64,000 nt of DNA from Mesorhizobium sp. AR07 (GCF_024746815.1 NZ_CP080528.1:682001-746000); one strand, 5' to 3'; numbered from the stretch's first letter, positions 8,717 to 17,759 are shown. Notes: a model not told the origin generated them from the letters alone. A program made the numbers and translations.

Positions 8717-9577
8717 ATGGCCGAGTTGAGCCCGCTTCGCCGGCGCATGATCGAGGATATGACGATCCGCAATCTGTCGCCGGCCACGCAGCGATCCTAC
8801 GTGCATGCCGTGGCGAAGTTTTCGCGCTACTTTGGCCGTTCGCCGGACCGGCTCGGTCTGGAGGACGTCCGCGCCTTCCAAGTTCATCTGGTCTCGACCG
8901 GAATCTCGTGGCCAGCGCTGAACCAGACGGTGTGCGCGCTGCGGTTCTTCTACGGCGTGACGCTGGGCCATGCCGAGATTCCGGAGCGTATCGTCTATGC
9001 TCGCTCGCCACGCACGCTGCCGGTGGTGTTGAGCGCCGATGAGGTCGTCGCCTTCCTGGAGGCGGTGCCGAGCCTGAAGACCCGTACGGCCCTGACGACG
9101 GCCTACGCAGCAGGTCTTCGCGCCTCGGAGACTGTCGGGCTGAAGGTCGGCGACATCGACAGCGGTCGCGGGGTGATCCGTGTCGAGCATGGCAAGGGCG
9201 GCAAGGACCGCACCGTGATGCTGTCGGCGCAGCTGCTGCGTATCCTGCGGGTCTACTGGCGTCTGGCGAAGCCGCAGGGCTGGCTGTTTCCCGGCCGAGA
9301 CGTCAATCGGCCCATCGACGTGCAGGTGCTGTATTCGGCCTGCCGCTCGGCGCGAGCCGCCGCCGGCATCGACAAGCGTGTGACGGTCCACACTCTCAGG
9401 CACAGCTTCGCCACGCATCTGCTCGAGAACGGCACCGATATCCGCATCATCCAGGTGCTGCTTGGCCACAACAATCTTTCCTCGACGGCGCGCTACACCA
9501 AGGTCTCGAACGGCCTCATCCGGCGCACGACGAGCCCGCTCGACCAGCTGAACATCGAAGTCGTGCCGCCGGGCTAA
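8717..9577 (+). CDS. Tyrosine recombinase of the IS91-type element
   Basis: The protein starts MAELSPLRRRMIEDM at 8717 with GGAGC as ribosome-binding site about 8 nt upstream. It is 286 residues, with an N-terminal SAM-like DNA-binding domain (about 10-95) and a catalytic domain carrying the Arg in AAGLRASETVGL, HTLRHSFATHLL, LLGHNNLSSTARY and the final Tyr. This gene is the usual upstream partner of IS91/IS801-like transposases in alphaproteobacteria, and the transposase gene begins 12 nt downstream. It looks intact although its partner is broken. Confidence 0.9.
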   Translation: MAELSPLRRRMIEDMTIRNLSPATQRSYVHAVAKFSRYFGRSPDRLGLEDVRAFQVHLVSTGISWPALNQTVCALRFFYGVTLGHAEIPERIVYARSPRTLPVVLSADEVVAFLEAVPSLKTRTALTTAYAAGLRASETVGLKVGDIDSGRGVIRVEHGKGGKDRTVMLSAQLLRILRVYWRLAKPQGWLFPGRDVNRPIDVQVLYSACRSARAAAGIDKRVTVHTLRHSFATHLLENGTDIRIIQVLLGHNNLSSTARYTKVSNGLIRRTTSPLDQLNIEVVPPG

Positions 9578-9589
9578 CCGGTCCCGCCC

Positions 9590-9785
9590 ATGTCGGCGAG
9601 ACTGGAGGTGGCGGATATCTTCCGCCGCCATGGCGAGGCGTATCGACAGGTCAATATCGGCCATCTCGGACGCGTCGAGCGCCGCTCGATGAGCGCCATC
9701 GAACTGTGCCGGACCGCCGAACTGGGCGGCCATGTGGAGGGCTGCCGGTCCTGCGGGGCGATCCGCGTGGCCTACAATTCCTGCC
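9590..9785 (+). pseudogene. IS91-family transposase, 5' part
   Basis: It begins MSARLEVADIFRRHGEAYRQ and runs to the first cysteines of the N-terminal zinc-binding domain (CRSCGAIRVAYNSC). The reading frame is cut at 9785 by the RIT element. The continuation RNRHCPKCQGQACRDW resumes at 13164, so the split falls inside the zinc finger. Joining 9785 to 13164 restores the frame exactly. Confidence 0.9.
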
Positions 9786-9817
9786 TTATGGGCAAATCCA
9801 GTAATGGGGAGTTGGCG
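9781..9817. repeat. RIT copy 1, left inverted repeat
   Basis: CTGCCTTATGGGCAAATCC starts the repeat, which continues through CAGTAATGGGGAGTTGGCG. The right repeat at 13101-13137 matches in inverse orientation with two differences. CTGCC at the tip is also the host sequence. Confidence 0.85.
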
Positions 9818-9929
9818 TGCCGGCAACGGCATTTTTCGGTGAATTGTTGCGCTTTTTGTCTCCATAACCGCGCGGTCCTGCGCCTCCATCAGCTCGGCCA
9901 CCAATGGCCGGTCAGAAACGGAGACGAAC

Positions 9930-11162
9930 ATGTTGGAGATTTACTTCTCGGCATCGAAGCTGCCGAGGCATTTGCGGAGCGGGCCAAGCGGACCATACCT
10001 TGACGGTTTCGCAGCCGCGCTCGAGCGGCAGGGCTATAGTGCCGGCACGGCCGCGCGATATTTGCGGGCGGCAGCGCACCTCGGCCATGTCGTGGTTCCG
10101 CAAGGGGCAATGCCCAGCGACATTGATCTGGCGGTGTTCAGCGAGCACTTGCGCACTTGTCGATGTCCGCGCGCCATGGGCGGGCGTCGCAACCACCACA
10201 CCATTTTTGGCGCCAGGCTCTTTCGCCAGCACCTTGTCGAAATTGGCGTTTGCCAGTCCGCCGCTGCCGCATTGCAGCGTGCCGAGCCGTGCCTGGTGGC
10301 TCACTTCAAAGTGTGGCTGCGCAAGCATCGCGGGGCGTCCGATCCCACCATCAAGCTGTACGCCCGTGACGCCGCCCACTTGATGGCGGCACTCGGGGAC
10401 GATCCAGAGCGGTGGGAACCAGCCGCTATCCGCAGCTTTTTCCTGGACCGCGCGAGCCATTGCGGCAATGGAACCGTGGAGAAGTTGACGACCAGCCTGC
10501 GCGCGTTCTTGCGGTATCTTGCCGTCACAGGCCGCTGCCGAGCAGGTCTCGCCGATGTCGTTCCTGGCTTTGCCAGTTGGCGGCTTGCCGACCTGCCGCG
10601 ATATCTAGCGGCGGAGCAGGTGAACCGGCTGATCGCGGCATGCGATGGCGAAGTCGTTGCGCGCCGGCGTGATCGCGCGATCGTCCTGCTCTTGGTGCGC
10701 CTCGGGCTGCGGGCCGGCGACGTGGCGCAACTCCGCCTTGACGATATCGAGTGGGAGACGGGCTCGCTGCGGGTCTCGGGCAAGTCGCGCTACGAGGTGC
10801 GTCTGCCGCTTCCGCAAGATGTCGGGGATGCGATCGCCGACTACCTCGCGTGTCGCCCTTCGACCTGCCCGAGCGATCATGTGTTCCTCCGCAATATCGC
10901 GCCGTTTCGACCGTTCCGGAACGGTGACGGCATCTCGTCGCTGGTGAAACGCCTCATGCAGCGGGCCGGCATCGTGGCGCCAGTCAAGGGGGCGCACGTC
11001 CTGCGACACACGGCGGCGACCGAGATGCTGCGCCATGGCGTTCCGCTTGAGAAGATCGGGTTGGTCCTGCGGCACCGAGGCATCGACACGACTGCCCGTT
11101 ACGCCAAGGCCGATGTCACGCTCCTGAAGCAAATCGCGCAGCCCTGGCCGGAGGTTCTCTGA
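9930..11162 (+). CDS. RIT recombinase A (tyrosine recombinase)
   Basis: This 410-residue protein has an N-terminal extension and SAM-like core-binding domain (about 110-200), then a catalytic domain. Catalytic residues are visible: Arg in VRLGLRAGDVAQL, HVLRHTAATEML, the VLRHRG block replacing the usual LGH, and Tyr in TARYAKAD. The start follows a GGAG site. Its stop overlaps the start of the next gene (TGATG), so the two are translationally coupled. In RIT elements the three recombinases are thought to act together; the division of labour is not established. Confidence 0.9.
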   Translation: MLEIYFSASKLPRHLRSGPSGPYLDGFAAALERQGYSAGTAARYLRAAAHLGHVVVPQGAMPSDIDLAVFSEHLRTCRCPRAMGGRRNHHTIFGARLFRQHLVEIGVCQSAAAALQRAEPCLVAHFKVWLRKHRGASDPTIKLYARDAAHLMAALGDDPERWEPAAIRSFFLDRASHCGNGTVEKLTTSLRAFLRYLAVTGRCRAGLADVVPGFASWRLADLPRYLAAEQVNRLIAACDGEVVARRRDRAIVLLLVRLGLRAGDVAQLRLDDIEWETGSLRVSGKSRYEVRLPLPQDVGDAIADYLACRPSTCPSDHVFLRNIAPFRPFRNGDGISSLVKRLMQRAGIVAPVKGAHVLRHTAATEMLRHGVPLEKIGLVLRHRGIDTTARYAKADVTLLKQIAQPWPEVL

Positions 11163-12067
11163 TGTTGAAGGCCATCGAGACTTATCTGGCGCTCCGCCGT
11201 CCCACTGGATTCGCAATGCTGAATGCGGAATACTTGCTCAGGAGCTTTGCCGCCTTTGCGACCGAGCGCGGGCAAACGCAAGTCCACACGCAAACCGCAA
11301 TCGATTGGGCGGCGCGGGGACCGTCTGCCGCGCAACGCGATGCCCGACTGAAAGCCGTCTGCCGCTTTGTGCGTCATGTCCGGGTTGAAGACGCCCGGCA
11401 TGAGCTGCCGCCGGCTAATCACTTCGGCGCCCGCAAGACGCGGCGCTCGCCGCATATCTACCCAGCAGCGGAGATCGATCGCCTCATCGAGGCCGCCCTT
11501 CGGCTTCGACCCAAAGGCGGCTTGCGCTCACGGACCTATGCGACATTGATCGCACTGCTCTCAGTCACCGGGTTGAGGATCTCCGAAGCGCTGAAGTTGA
11601 CGGTCGCCGACGTGACGCGCGACGGCCTGCTGATCCGCGAGACCAAGTTCCGGAAAACCCGCCTGGTGCCGCTGCACGACACAGCAGTAGCGGGCTTGAA
11701 TGGCTATCTGGCGCATCGCCGGCCCTGTTCCGAGACTGATCCGGTGTTCGTTGACGCGCGTGGTCTGCCTCTGCGCTACATTGCTGTCAAAGAGACCTTC
11801 GACAGGCTGGTCGGCACAGCGGGTATCGTACCGGCGGCGAAGCGCCGCCCGCGTCTGCACGATTTGCGGCACACGTTTGCGGTGCGCGCGCTGCAAGGCA
11901 GTCCGACGGATCGAGGCCGAAGCGGCGCGCATATGGCGGCGCTTGCGACCTACATGGGTCACGTCAACATCTATGCGACCTACTGGTATCTGGAGGCCAC
12001 CGCCGACCTCATGCGCGACGTCGCCGCGGCCGGTGAAGGGTTCATTACCGAAGGGAGGCAATCATGA
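11162..12067 (+). CDS. RIT recombinase B (tyrosine recombinase)
   Basis: This 301-residue member of the trio carries LSVTGLRISEALKL (catalytic Arg), LHDLRHTFAVRAL (His/Arg) and YMGHVNIYATYWYLE with the terminal Tyr. The longer spacer between the HxxR and GH motifs (the stretch around GAHMAALATY) is typical of the middle RIT recombinase and is also present in the second trio at 47.1 kb. Coupling is tight on both sides, with 1-nt overlap upstream and a 4-nt ATGA overlap downstream. It looks intact. Confidence 0.9.
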   Translation: MLKAIETYLALRRPTGFAMLNAEYLLRSFAAFATERGQTQVHTQTAIDWAARGPSAAQRDARLKAVCRFVRHVRVEDARHELPPANHFGARKTRRSPHIYPAAEIDRLIEAALRLRPKGGLRSRTYATLIALLSVTGLRISEALKLTVADVTRDGLLIRETKFRKTRLVPLHDTAVAGLNGYLAHRRPCSETDPVFVDARGLPLRYIAVKETFDRLVGTAGIVPAAKRRPRLHDLRHTFAVRALQGSPTDRGRSGAHMAALATYMGHVNIYATYWYLEATADLMRDVAAAGEGFITEGRQS

Positions 12068-13052
12068 CGCCGATTGCTCCCCTCATCGAAGCGTTCCTCG
12101 ATGAGACACTCGCCCGCCAGCGGGGCGTCAGTCGGCATACGCGCGACTCCTATTCCCTGAGCTTCCAGTTGCTCTTCATGTTCGCCGCAAAGCGGCTGAA
12201 GGTCTCGCCATCGGCGCTGACGCTGGAGCAACTCGACGCCGGCCTCATCAGCGACTTCCTGGAGTATCTCGAGGATAAGCGCAAAACGCGCCGGTGACGC
12301 GCAATGTCCGGCTGGCGGCCATCAAGTCCTTCTTCCGCTTCCTCGAATACAGGCAGCCGGCAGCCCTGGAGCATGTCCGCCGCGTCCTGGCGATCCCATT
12401 CAAGAAGACGGATCAGCGTCTGGTCCCCTATCTCCTGCGGGAGGAGCTGCAAGCGGTGCTCGACGCTCCGGATCCCGCCACGCGCGATGGCATCCGCGAC
12501 CGGGCCATGCTGCATCTGGCGGTTTGTGCGGGTCTGCGCGTGTCCGAGCTGACGGGATTGAATATCGAGGACATCGACCTGTCGTCGATGAGCATTCGTG
12601 TCCTGGGCAAGGGACGGCGGGAACGGACGCTTCCCTTGTGGAAGACCACGGCCGCAGCCCTGCGCGCCTGGCTCGCCGTTCGCGGGCGGGTTGCAGCGCC
12701 CGAGGTGTTCGTCAATGCCCGGGGAGAGCCGCTGAGCCGATGGGGCTTCGCCTATCTGCTCAAACAGCATGCAGCGACTGCCGCTCGAGCGCATCCCGGC
12801 CTCAACAAGAAACGCATCTCGCCTCACGTGCTCAGGCACACATGCGCGATGATCATCCTGCAAGCAACGCAGGACATCCGTAAGGTGTCGCTTTGGTTGG
12901 GACACGCGACTCTGACGACCACTGAAATCTACACGCGTGGTGATCCGACAGAGAAGCTCGACGCCATGGAATCGATCGTTCCACCGCATCTGCGGCGCGG
13001 CGCGTTCCAGCCGTCCGACAGGCTGATCGCGCTCCTCAAGCGCCCTTCGTAA
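12064..13052 (+). pseudogene. RIT recombinase C, frameshifted near its N-terminus
   Basis: The gene starts with the ATGA overlap at 12064 and encodes 77 residues (ending LEDKRKTRR) before a stop at 12297. The rest, with VTRNVRLAAIKSFFRF, CAGLRVSELTGL, HVLRHTCAMIIL and LGHATLTTTEIY, is in the +1-shifted frame and opens at a GTG at 12294 that overlaps the stop (GTGA). Adding one A to the A4 run at 12283-12286 would give a continuous protein reading KRKNAPVTRNV. This is either a mutation or, less likely, a split gene kept by coupling. Confidence 0.8.
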
Positions 13053-13100
13053 TGGTGAGCCGGGTTGGCGGCGGCGGACACAAGAGCGCGATCAAGTCGC

Positions 13101-13137
13101 CGCCAGCTCCCCATTACTGGATCTGCCCATAAGGCAG
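13101..13137. repeat. RIT copy 1, right inverted repeat
   Basis: This is the inverse of 9781-9817 (CCATTACTGGATCTGCCCAT core), ending in GGCAG, the complement of the CTGCC core. Confidence 0.85.
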
Positions 13138-13138
13138 C

Positions 13139-13157
13139 TAATGGGCGACGCCCATTA
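13139..13157. repeat. 19-bp palindrome outside the RIT copy 1 right end
   Basis: TAATGGGCG-A-CGCCCATTA is a perfect inverted repeat with a one-base centre. It is bounded by GGCAG on the left and CTGCC on the right, which extend the symmetry to about 31 bp with one mismatched pair. It is absent from the reconstructed host gene, so it came with the element or arose at insertion. Confidence 0.85.
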
Positions 13158-13884
13158 CCTGCCGCAACCGGCATTGCCCCAAGTGCCAAGGGCAGGCCTG
13201 CCGGGACTGGCTCGCCGCGCGGCAGGACGAGCTTCTTCCGGTTGCCTACTTCCACGTGGTGTTCACGCTGCCGGCCGAGATTGCCGCGATCGCCTTCCAG
13301 AACAAGGCGGCGGTCTACACGATCCTGTTCAAGGCGGCCACCGAGACGCTGCGCACGATCGCCGCGGATTCCAGGCATCTCGGCGCAGAGATCGGTCTCA
13401 TCGCGGTGTTGCACAGCTGGGGCCAAACTCTCACCTACCATCCCCACATCCATTGCATCGTGCCGGTCGGTGGTTTGTCGCCCGACGGCACGCGATGGAT
13501 CTCCTGTCGGCCGGGGTTCTTCCTGCCCGTGCGCGTGCTGTTGCGTCTGTTCCGCCGGCGCTTTCTGGAGGAGCTGCGAGCGGCCCATGATAGGGGGCGG
13601 CTGGGCTTCTTTGGCGATCTCGCCCACCTGGCAAAGCCCGATGCCTTCGCCCGCTTGCTCGCCGAGGCTCGTCGCCGGAAATGGGTTGTCTACGCCAAGC
13701 CGCCCTTCGGCGGTCCAAAGCAGGTGCTGGCCTATCTCGGCCGCTACACCCATCGCGTCGCCATCGCCAACTCCCGGCTGATCAGCATGGACGACAATCG
13801 CGTCGCGTTCCGCTGGCGAGACTACCGCCACGGCGGCAAGACGAAGATCATGACGCTCGACGCGCACGAGTTCATCCGCCGCTC
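13158..13884 (+). pseudogene. IS91-family transposase, central part
   Basis: It resumes at CRNRHCPKCQGQACRDW (second half of the zinc finger), then YFHVVFTLPAEIAAIAFQNK, HPHIHCIVPVGGLS (the HUH-like histidine motif) and YLGRYTHRVAIANSRL with the catalytic Tyr region. After HEFIRR at about 13882 the sequence no longer matches the family; the intact relative at 40.9 kb continues FLLHVLPEGFHRI. The last ~120 residues are therefore lost as well as the gene being split. Confidence 0.9.
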
Positions 13885-14187
13885 ACATGACGAGTTTCAG
13901 GTCAAGTGATATCAAAGGCGCATAATTCCTCCTTTTCTGTTGGCGGAGCTTCCAGGGTTTGAGCCCAACTGCGTTGACGCGGCGCGGCGTATTTCCGAGC
14001 CTGGTCCAACTCACATGCGGTCGCCGTCCGGGACGGCTGCACCAATATCCCGCTTTCGGCGGGCAAGGGCTCAGGAGGACGTGACCATTCTTCCTGTCGG
14101 TGGTTCAGACCAGCGGCGGATTCGGTTGTCTCCCTGGATCCGCGGGGGCTAATTGGCCCTCCGGACAGGTATGCAGGGTTGATCGCC
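13885..14187. other. Spacer without recognised gene
   Basis: About 300 bases between the truncated IS91 gene and the IS110 remnant. Short open frames show no domain. It probably contains the IS110 element's non-coding end. Confidence 0.4.
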
Positions 14188-14542
14188 TTAGGCGGTTTTC
14201 ATGACGGCGCCCTCGATGACCACCCCTGCGGTCGCATATTTCCAGAGAGCGACGAGCAACTTTCGTGCGAGCGCGACGATCGTTGTTTTGCGCACGCGCC
14301 CGGCGTTACACTCTGCTCGTTCGCGGAACCAACGAGAGAGCGCTGACTCGGGCTGGTAGCGCAGCCACAGCCAGGCAAGCTCGATCATTGTTGTCCGGAG
14401 CCGGGGATTGCCAGCCTTTGAGACGCCTTGCTCGCGGTCGATTGATCCGCTCCGCAAGGCGTCGGCGCAAGCCCGGCATAGGCTGCAACCTGCCTTCGGT
14501 TGTCGAACTTTCGGAACAGCCCTTCCGTATACAAGATGGCGG
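14188..14542 (-). pseudogene. IS110-family transposase, 3' part
   Basis: It encodes the C-terminal Transposase_20 region. AAILYTEGLFRKFDNRRQ and VAAYAGLAPTP are followed by a frameshift near 14460 (one base missing in the TPWRSGS region) and SGSIDREQGVSKAGNPRLR, ending GVVIEGAVMKTA. The 5' continuation lies beyond the IS256 insertion (15989-16289). Both breaks inactivate the gene. Confidence 0.88.
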
Positions 14543-14551
14543 CACTCTCGG

Positions 14552-15979
14552 GGGGATGTCCCGAAGCTTGTTGAACTTCGACTGAGCGACGTTGCGCGAT
14601 ATCATGTTAGGCAGCCCTCGATGCCGGAGCAACGGGCTTTGCGGCGAGGCGCTGCTGATGGGCGATCAGCGCAGCGCCCAGGACCGGCAACTGCTTGTGA
14701 GCCTTGAGCTTGCGGAAGCCCTTGGTGGCCTCGATCATGCCGGCTGCGACCCATCTGAGGGCCATCTTGCTATTGCGCCAGCGCTTCACGTTGCGCGTGA
14801 CGCGGCGGATCGTGCCCATCATGTTCTCGGCAATGTTGGTGCAGGCGAGCGAGCGGCGAAGCTGCACGGGCAGCTTCAGCCGGACGACGGTGAGGATCTC
14901 GTCCAGTCCTTCCAGGATGCTGGCCGCGACGCCTGGCCGATCCTGGTCGAGCCGACGCGCGAGGTTTCGGATGAGCTTCTCGGCCTTGCCGGCGTCGTCG
15001 AGCTCCCAGGCTTGGCGCAGCACCCGGCGCGTCGAGGCGTGAAGCTGCTTGGGCAGCCTATCCATGATGTTGCGCGCCTTGTGAATCTGGCAGCGCTGGA
15101 TCAGGCTGTCCTTGCCGAAAGTCGCGCGGATCGCCTTGGACAGCGCCTTGGCGCCGTCGACGATGAACAACCGCGCTACCGCCGGATCGAGCCCACGTTC
15201 TACGAGATTGTCCAGAAGCGCCTGAACGGTGGCGGCGTTCTCGGTCGCGCCCTCGACCAGCGCGAGAGGATGCTTGCCGCCTTTGCCGTCAATGCCGATC
15301 GCGGCGACGAGCACGAGATCGTCGCTCACATGCAGCCCGTCGATCTGGATGACCAGGAGGTCGAGATCAGACAGATCCGCGCTCATGAAGACGTCGAGCT
15401 TCTCCGTCGACAAGGCCACGAAGCGTCGCGACGCAGCCGATTTCGACACGCCGCTGCCATGACCCGCCGGCACATCGCCTTCCGGAAGTCGCACCGCCCG
15501 TCCGAACCGCCGCGTCGAGACGTTGATCAGCATCAGGTTCATCGCCCAGCGGCCGAGCCAGTCCTCCGACATCGCGCGATCCCAGCTCGGCAGTGCCATC
15601 TCCCGCCCATCGACGGTCCGGATCCGCGGACGCTCGACCGCGACCTTGCCGCCGTGAAACCCGATCCGGCCGCGCGTCGAGCCCCAGCGGTGCGCCTCGC
15701 GCTCTTCAACCCGGCCGTGGCGCGGGCCGCAGGCTGCTTCGACGTCCGCCTCCATCATCGCGCCCAGCGCCTCCATTCCGGCCGCAAGGCAGAGCCTCTC
15801 GAAGCTCTCCTGAACGTCGGCGAACGCTTCTTCCAAAGCTCCGCTCGCCGCAGCCGTCGGCAATGTGATATTCCTTTTCATGGCGTTGCTCTCCTCAGTG
15901 GAATCGACACCCCGAGCCTACAGGCTCGAGGCGAGCAACGCCGCCCCTTCAGAATTTCAACAATGACCGGGACATCCCC
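14552..15979 (-). mobile_element. Intact IS256-family insertion sequence
   Basis: The 1428-bp element has terminal inverted repeats GGGGATGTCCCG and CGGGACATCCCC and a 9-bp target duplication CACTCTCGG (14543-14551 and 15980-15988). It interrupts an IS110 transposase gene at the codons for GIGPES, and removing it with one duplication rejoins that gene. All expected parts are present, so it may be active. Confidence 0.92.
14607..15881 (-). CDS. IS256-family (mutator-type) transposase
   Basis: This 424-residue protein has the mutator signature. The first catalytic Asp is in LLVIQIDGLHVSDD, the second in ARLFIVDGAKALSKAI, followed by CQIHKARNIMDRLP, and the Glu lies in the C-terminal TNIAENMMGTIRRVTRNVKRW. 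The length is normal for the family and no frame disruption is seen. It catalyses copy-out transposition of the surrounding IS. Confidence 0.95.
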   Translation of the reverse strand: MKRNITLPTAAASGALEEAFADVQESFERLCLAAGMEALGAMMEADVEAACGPRHGRVEEREAHRWGSTRGRIGFHGGKVAVERPRIRTVDGREMALPSWDRAMSEDWLGRWAMNLMLINVSTRRFGRAVRLPEGDVPAGHGSGVSKSAASRRFVALSTEKLDVFMSADLSDLDLLVIQIDGLHVSDDLVLVAAIGIDGKGGKHPLALVEGATENAATVQALLDNLVERGLDPAVARLFIVDGAKALSKAIRATFGKDSLIQRCQIHKARNIMDRLPKQLHASTRRVLRQAWELDDAGKAEKLIRNLARRLDQDRPGVAASILEGLDEILTVVRLKLPVQLRRSLACTNIAENMMGTIRRVTRNVKRWRNSKMALRWVAAGMIEATKGFRKLKAHKQLPVLGAALIAHQQRLAAKPVAPASRAA

Positions 15980-15988
15980 CACTCTCGG

Positions 15989-16289
15989 GGCCAATGCCTT
16001 TGAGGTCGAGCAGCAACGCCACAGGCGTGTCAGCGACATCGGCGGCCAGCAACGCGTCACGCTCGGCTTCGACTGACTTGATCTGCTCGAACAGCAGCTC
16101 AAGGCGATCGAGCTCGCGAATAAGCTGCGCCTTGAGCTGCCTGCCCAGCACACGGCCATCACCCGTCCGGAGATCGTCAAGCCGCTCGCGCCGGTCACGT
16201 CGCAGCGGATCATAGCCGGTTATCCCTTGCGCAAATAGCAGCCCCTTGATGCGATTGGCGTGGCTCGTCCGCTCACTACGGCGCGGCAA
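15989..16289 (-). pseudogene. IS110-family transposase, internal part
   Basis: This reads ERTSHANRIKGLLFAQGI, then RRERLDDLRTGDGRVLGRQL and LFEQIKSVEAERDALLAA, ending LLDLKGIGPES where IS256 entered. It is the middle of the protein that continues at 14542. The N-terminal DEDD domain upstream of 16289 is missing, cut by the next IS21 element. Confidence 0.85.
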
Positions 16290-16322
16290 TCAACCTGGAA
16301 GGAGCGTCAATCAGGATGGGAG

Positions 16323-16409
16323 CGTCGCCAGGGACGTCACGGAGGGAGGGCGTAGCCCGACTGGAGGGACGTTCCTGGCGACGGCGCGAACCCACATAGG
16401 GTTCACGCC
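16323..16409. repeat. Two strong hairpins upstream of istA
   Basis: Arms CGTCGCCAGGGACGTC (16323-16338) and GACGTTCCTGGCGACG (16368-16383) pair with one mismatch. A second hairpin, GGCGCGAACCC (16383-16393) with GGGTTCACGCC (16399-16409), follows at once. Their position at the end of the IS21 element suggests end-binding or read-through-blocking structures. Confidence 0.65.
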
Positions 16410-16466
16410 GTCTGGTGATCGCGATGTGTCGGGTGCATTTCTTCTTCCCGCTCAAAGGAAGAATGA

Positions 16467-17624
16467 ATGTCCGGCAGTCACATCACGGATCAACAATCGA
16501 GGCTCTATATGCAAAATCGCCAGAAGCACAGTGTCCCTGTCGCGGCCGCCAAATCAGGTTTCAGCCCATCCACTGGTTATCGGATCGAATCAGACCCCCG
16601 TCCACCAAGCGAAAAGAAGGCCAAACACGAACGACGTCGGCCTGATCCATTGGAAGGGATATTCACCGAAGAGGTGGTTCCCATGCTGCAAAGCGCTCCC
16701 GGCTTGCGCCCTGTCGGCATTCTTCGTGAGCTTTGCAAGCGTCATCCCGAGCTCGATTCTGGTATTCGCCGCACACTTGAGCGCCGGATCCGCGCATGGC
16801 GCGCGATCCATGGAGGAGATCAGGATGTCATATTCCGGCAGGTTCACGAGCCGGGACGCATGGGGCTGTCGGATTTTACCCATGCACCGGGCCTCAAGGT
16901 CACGATCGCCAGCGTGACCTTCGATTACCTGCTCTATCACTTCCGACTTGCATACAGTGGATTCGAGCATGCCGAGATTGTCGAAGGCGGCGAGAGTTTT
17001 GCCGCGCTGACAAGTGGTTTGCAGAACGCCCTTTGGTCTCTCGGCGGCGCGCCGCGCGATCACCGCACGGACAGTCTTTCGGCTGCATTCCGCAATCTCA
17101 ATGCCGATACCGCACAGGACATGACAGATCGGTATGAAGCGCTTTGCGCCCATTACGGCATGAAGGCCAGCCGCAACAATCGCGGCGTCGCCCACGAGAA
17201 CGGCGCGGTCGAAGGATCCCATGGCGATCTGAAGCGGGAACTGGAAGATGCTCTTCTCCTGCGCGGAACGCGTGACTTTGCGGACGTCACCAGTTTTGCC
17301 GCCTTCATCGACGAGGTTGTCGGCCAGCGCAATGCCCGTCGGGCCAGGGAGATCGCCATTGAGCGCGAAAGCCTGCTGGCGCTGCCGCGCAAGCGCCAGC
17401 CCGAAGGCGAAGACGAGATCGTCTACGTCACCAGCAGTGGAGGGTTTACCCTTCGCCGGGTCTTCTACACCGTTCCTTCACGGCTGATCGGACATCGGCT
17501 GCGCGCACGGCTCTTCAAGGAGCATATCGAACTGTTCCTCGGCGGCACGTCCCTGATGAAGCTGCCGCGCGTCAGAGGCCAGCTCGGCCCCACCCAGCAT
17601 GTCGTGAACTATCATCACGTCATT
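16467..17624 (+). pseudogene. istA: IS21-family istA, 3'-truncated (element IS_D)
   Basis: It starts MSGSHITDQQSRLYM. The integrase core is visible (MGLSDFTHAPGLKV, GGAPRDHRTDSLSAAF, NNRGVAHENGAVEGSHGDLK with the catalytic Glu). After the conserved HVVNYHHVI the frame runs into the IS_B terminal sequence at 17625 and ends in unrelated residues at 17777. The last ~80 residues and istB are missing. Confidence 0.88.
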
Positions 17625-17690
17625 CCCCGTGGGTCGGTCAAAATCCCCCGGGTATGGTCACTTGAAACTCCCCCACCTGATGATCACCTG
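17625..17690. mobile_element. IS_B terminal segment
   Basis: CCCCGTGGGTCGGTCAAAAT and the following CCCGGGTATGGTCACTTG block equal the outer end of the complete IS_B copy at 55.48-55.53 kb. Only about 65 bases of this end remain before the IS_A repeats begin. Confidence 0.8.
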
Positions 17691-17693
17691 CGG

Positions 17694-17759
17694 ATTTCAG
17701 AGGATCGTGGGCACCCATTTCAGAGGATCGTGGGCAGTGATTTCAGAGGATCGTGGGCA
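17694..17759. repeat. Three 20-bp direct repeats (IS_A end)
   Basis: ATTTCAGAGGATCGTGGGCA occurs at 17694-17713, 17717-17736 and 17740-17759, with a 23-bp period. The same triplet is present in reverse at 55609-55674. These are the transposase-binding repeats of the IS21-type element called IS_A here. Confidence 0.85.

Larger units (their letters stand above)
9786..13157 (+). mobile_element. Recombinase-in-trio (RIT) element, copy 1
   Basis: Three overlapping tyrosine recombinase genes lie in one orientation between 37-bp imperfect inverted repeats at 9781-9817 and 13101-13137 (TTATGGGCAAATCC... against its complement, with two mismatches). A 6-bp direct repeat CCTGCC flanks the insertion at 9780-9785 and 13158-13163. 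Between the right inverted repeat and the right CCTGCC lies a 19-bp palindrome. The element interrupts an IS91 transposase gene. RIT elements are a known class; this one is probably no longer autonomous, because its third gene is frameshifted. Confidence 0.85.

Noticed and set aside
8717..13052. Prophage integrase cluster
   Set aside because: The tyrosine recombinases fall into an IS91 partner gene and a RIT trio; no phage structural or replication genes occur nearby.
17694..17759. Second candidate repeat array
   Set aside because: Three 20-bp units with 3-nt gaps, repeated at the other IS_A end (55609-55674); transposase-binding sites, not spacers.
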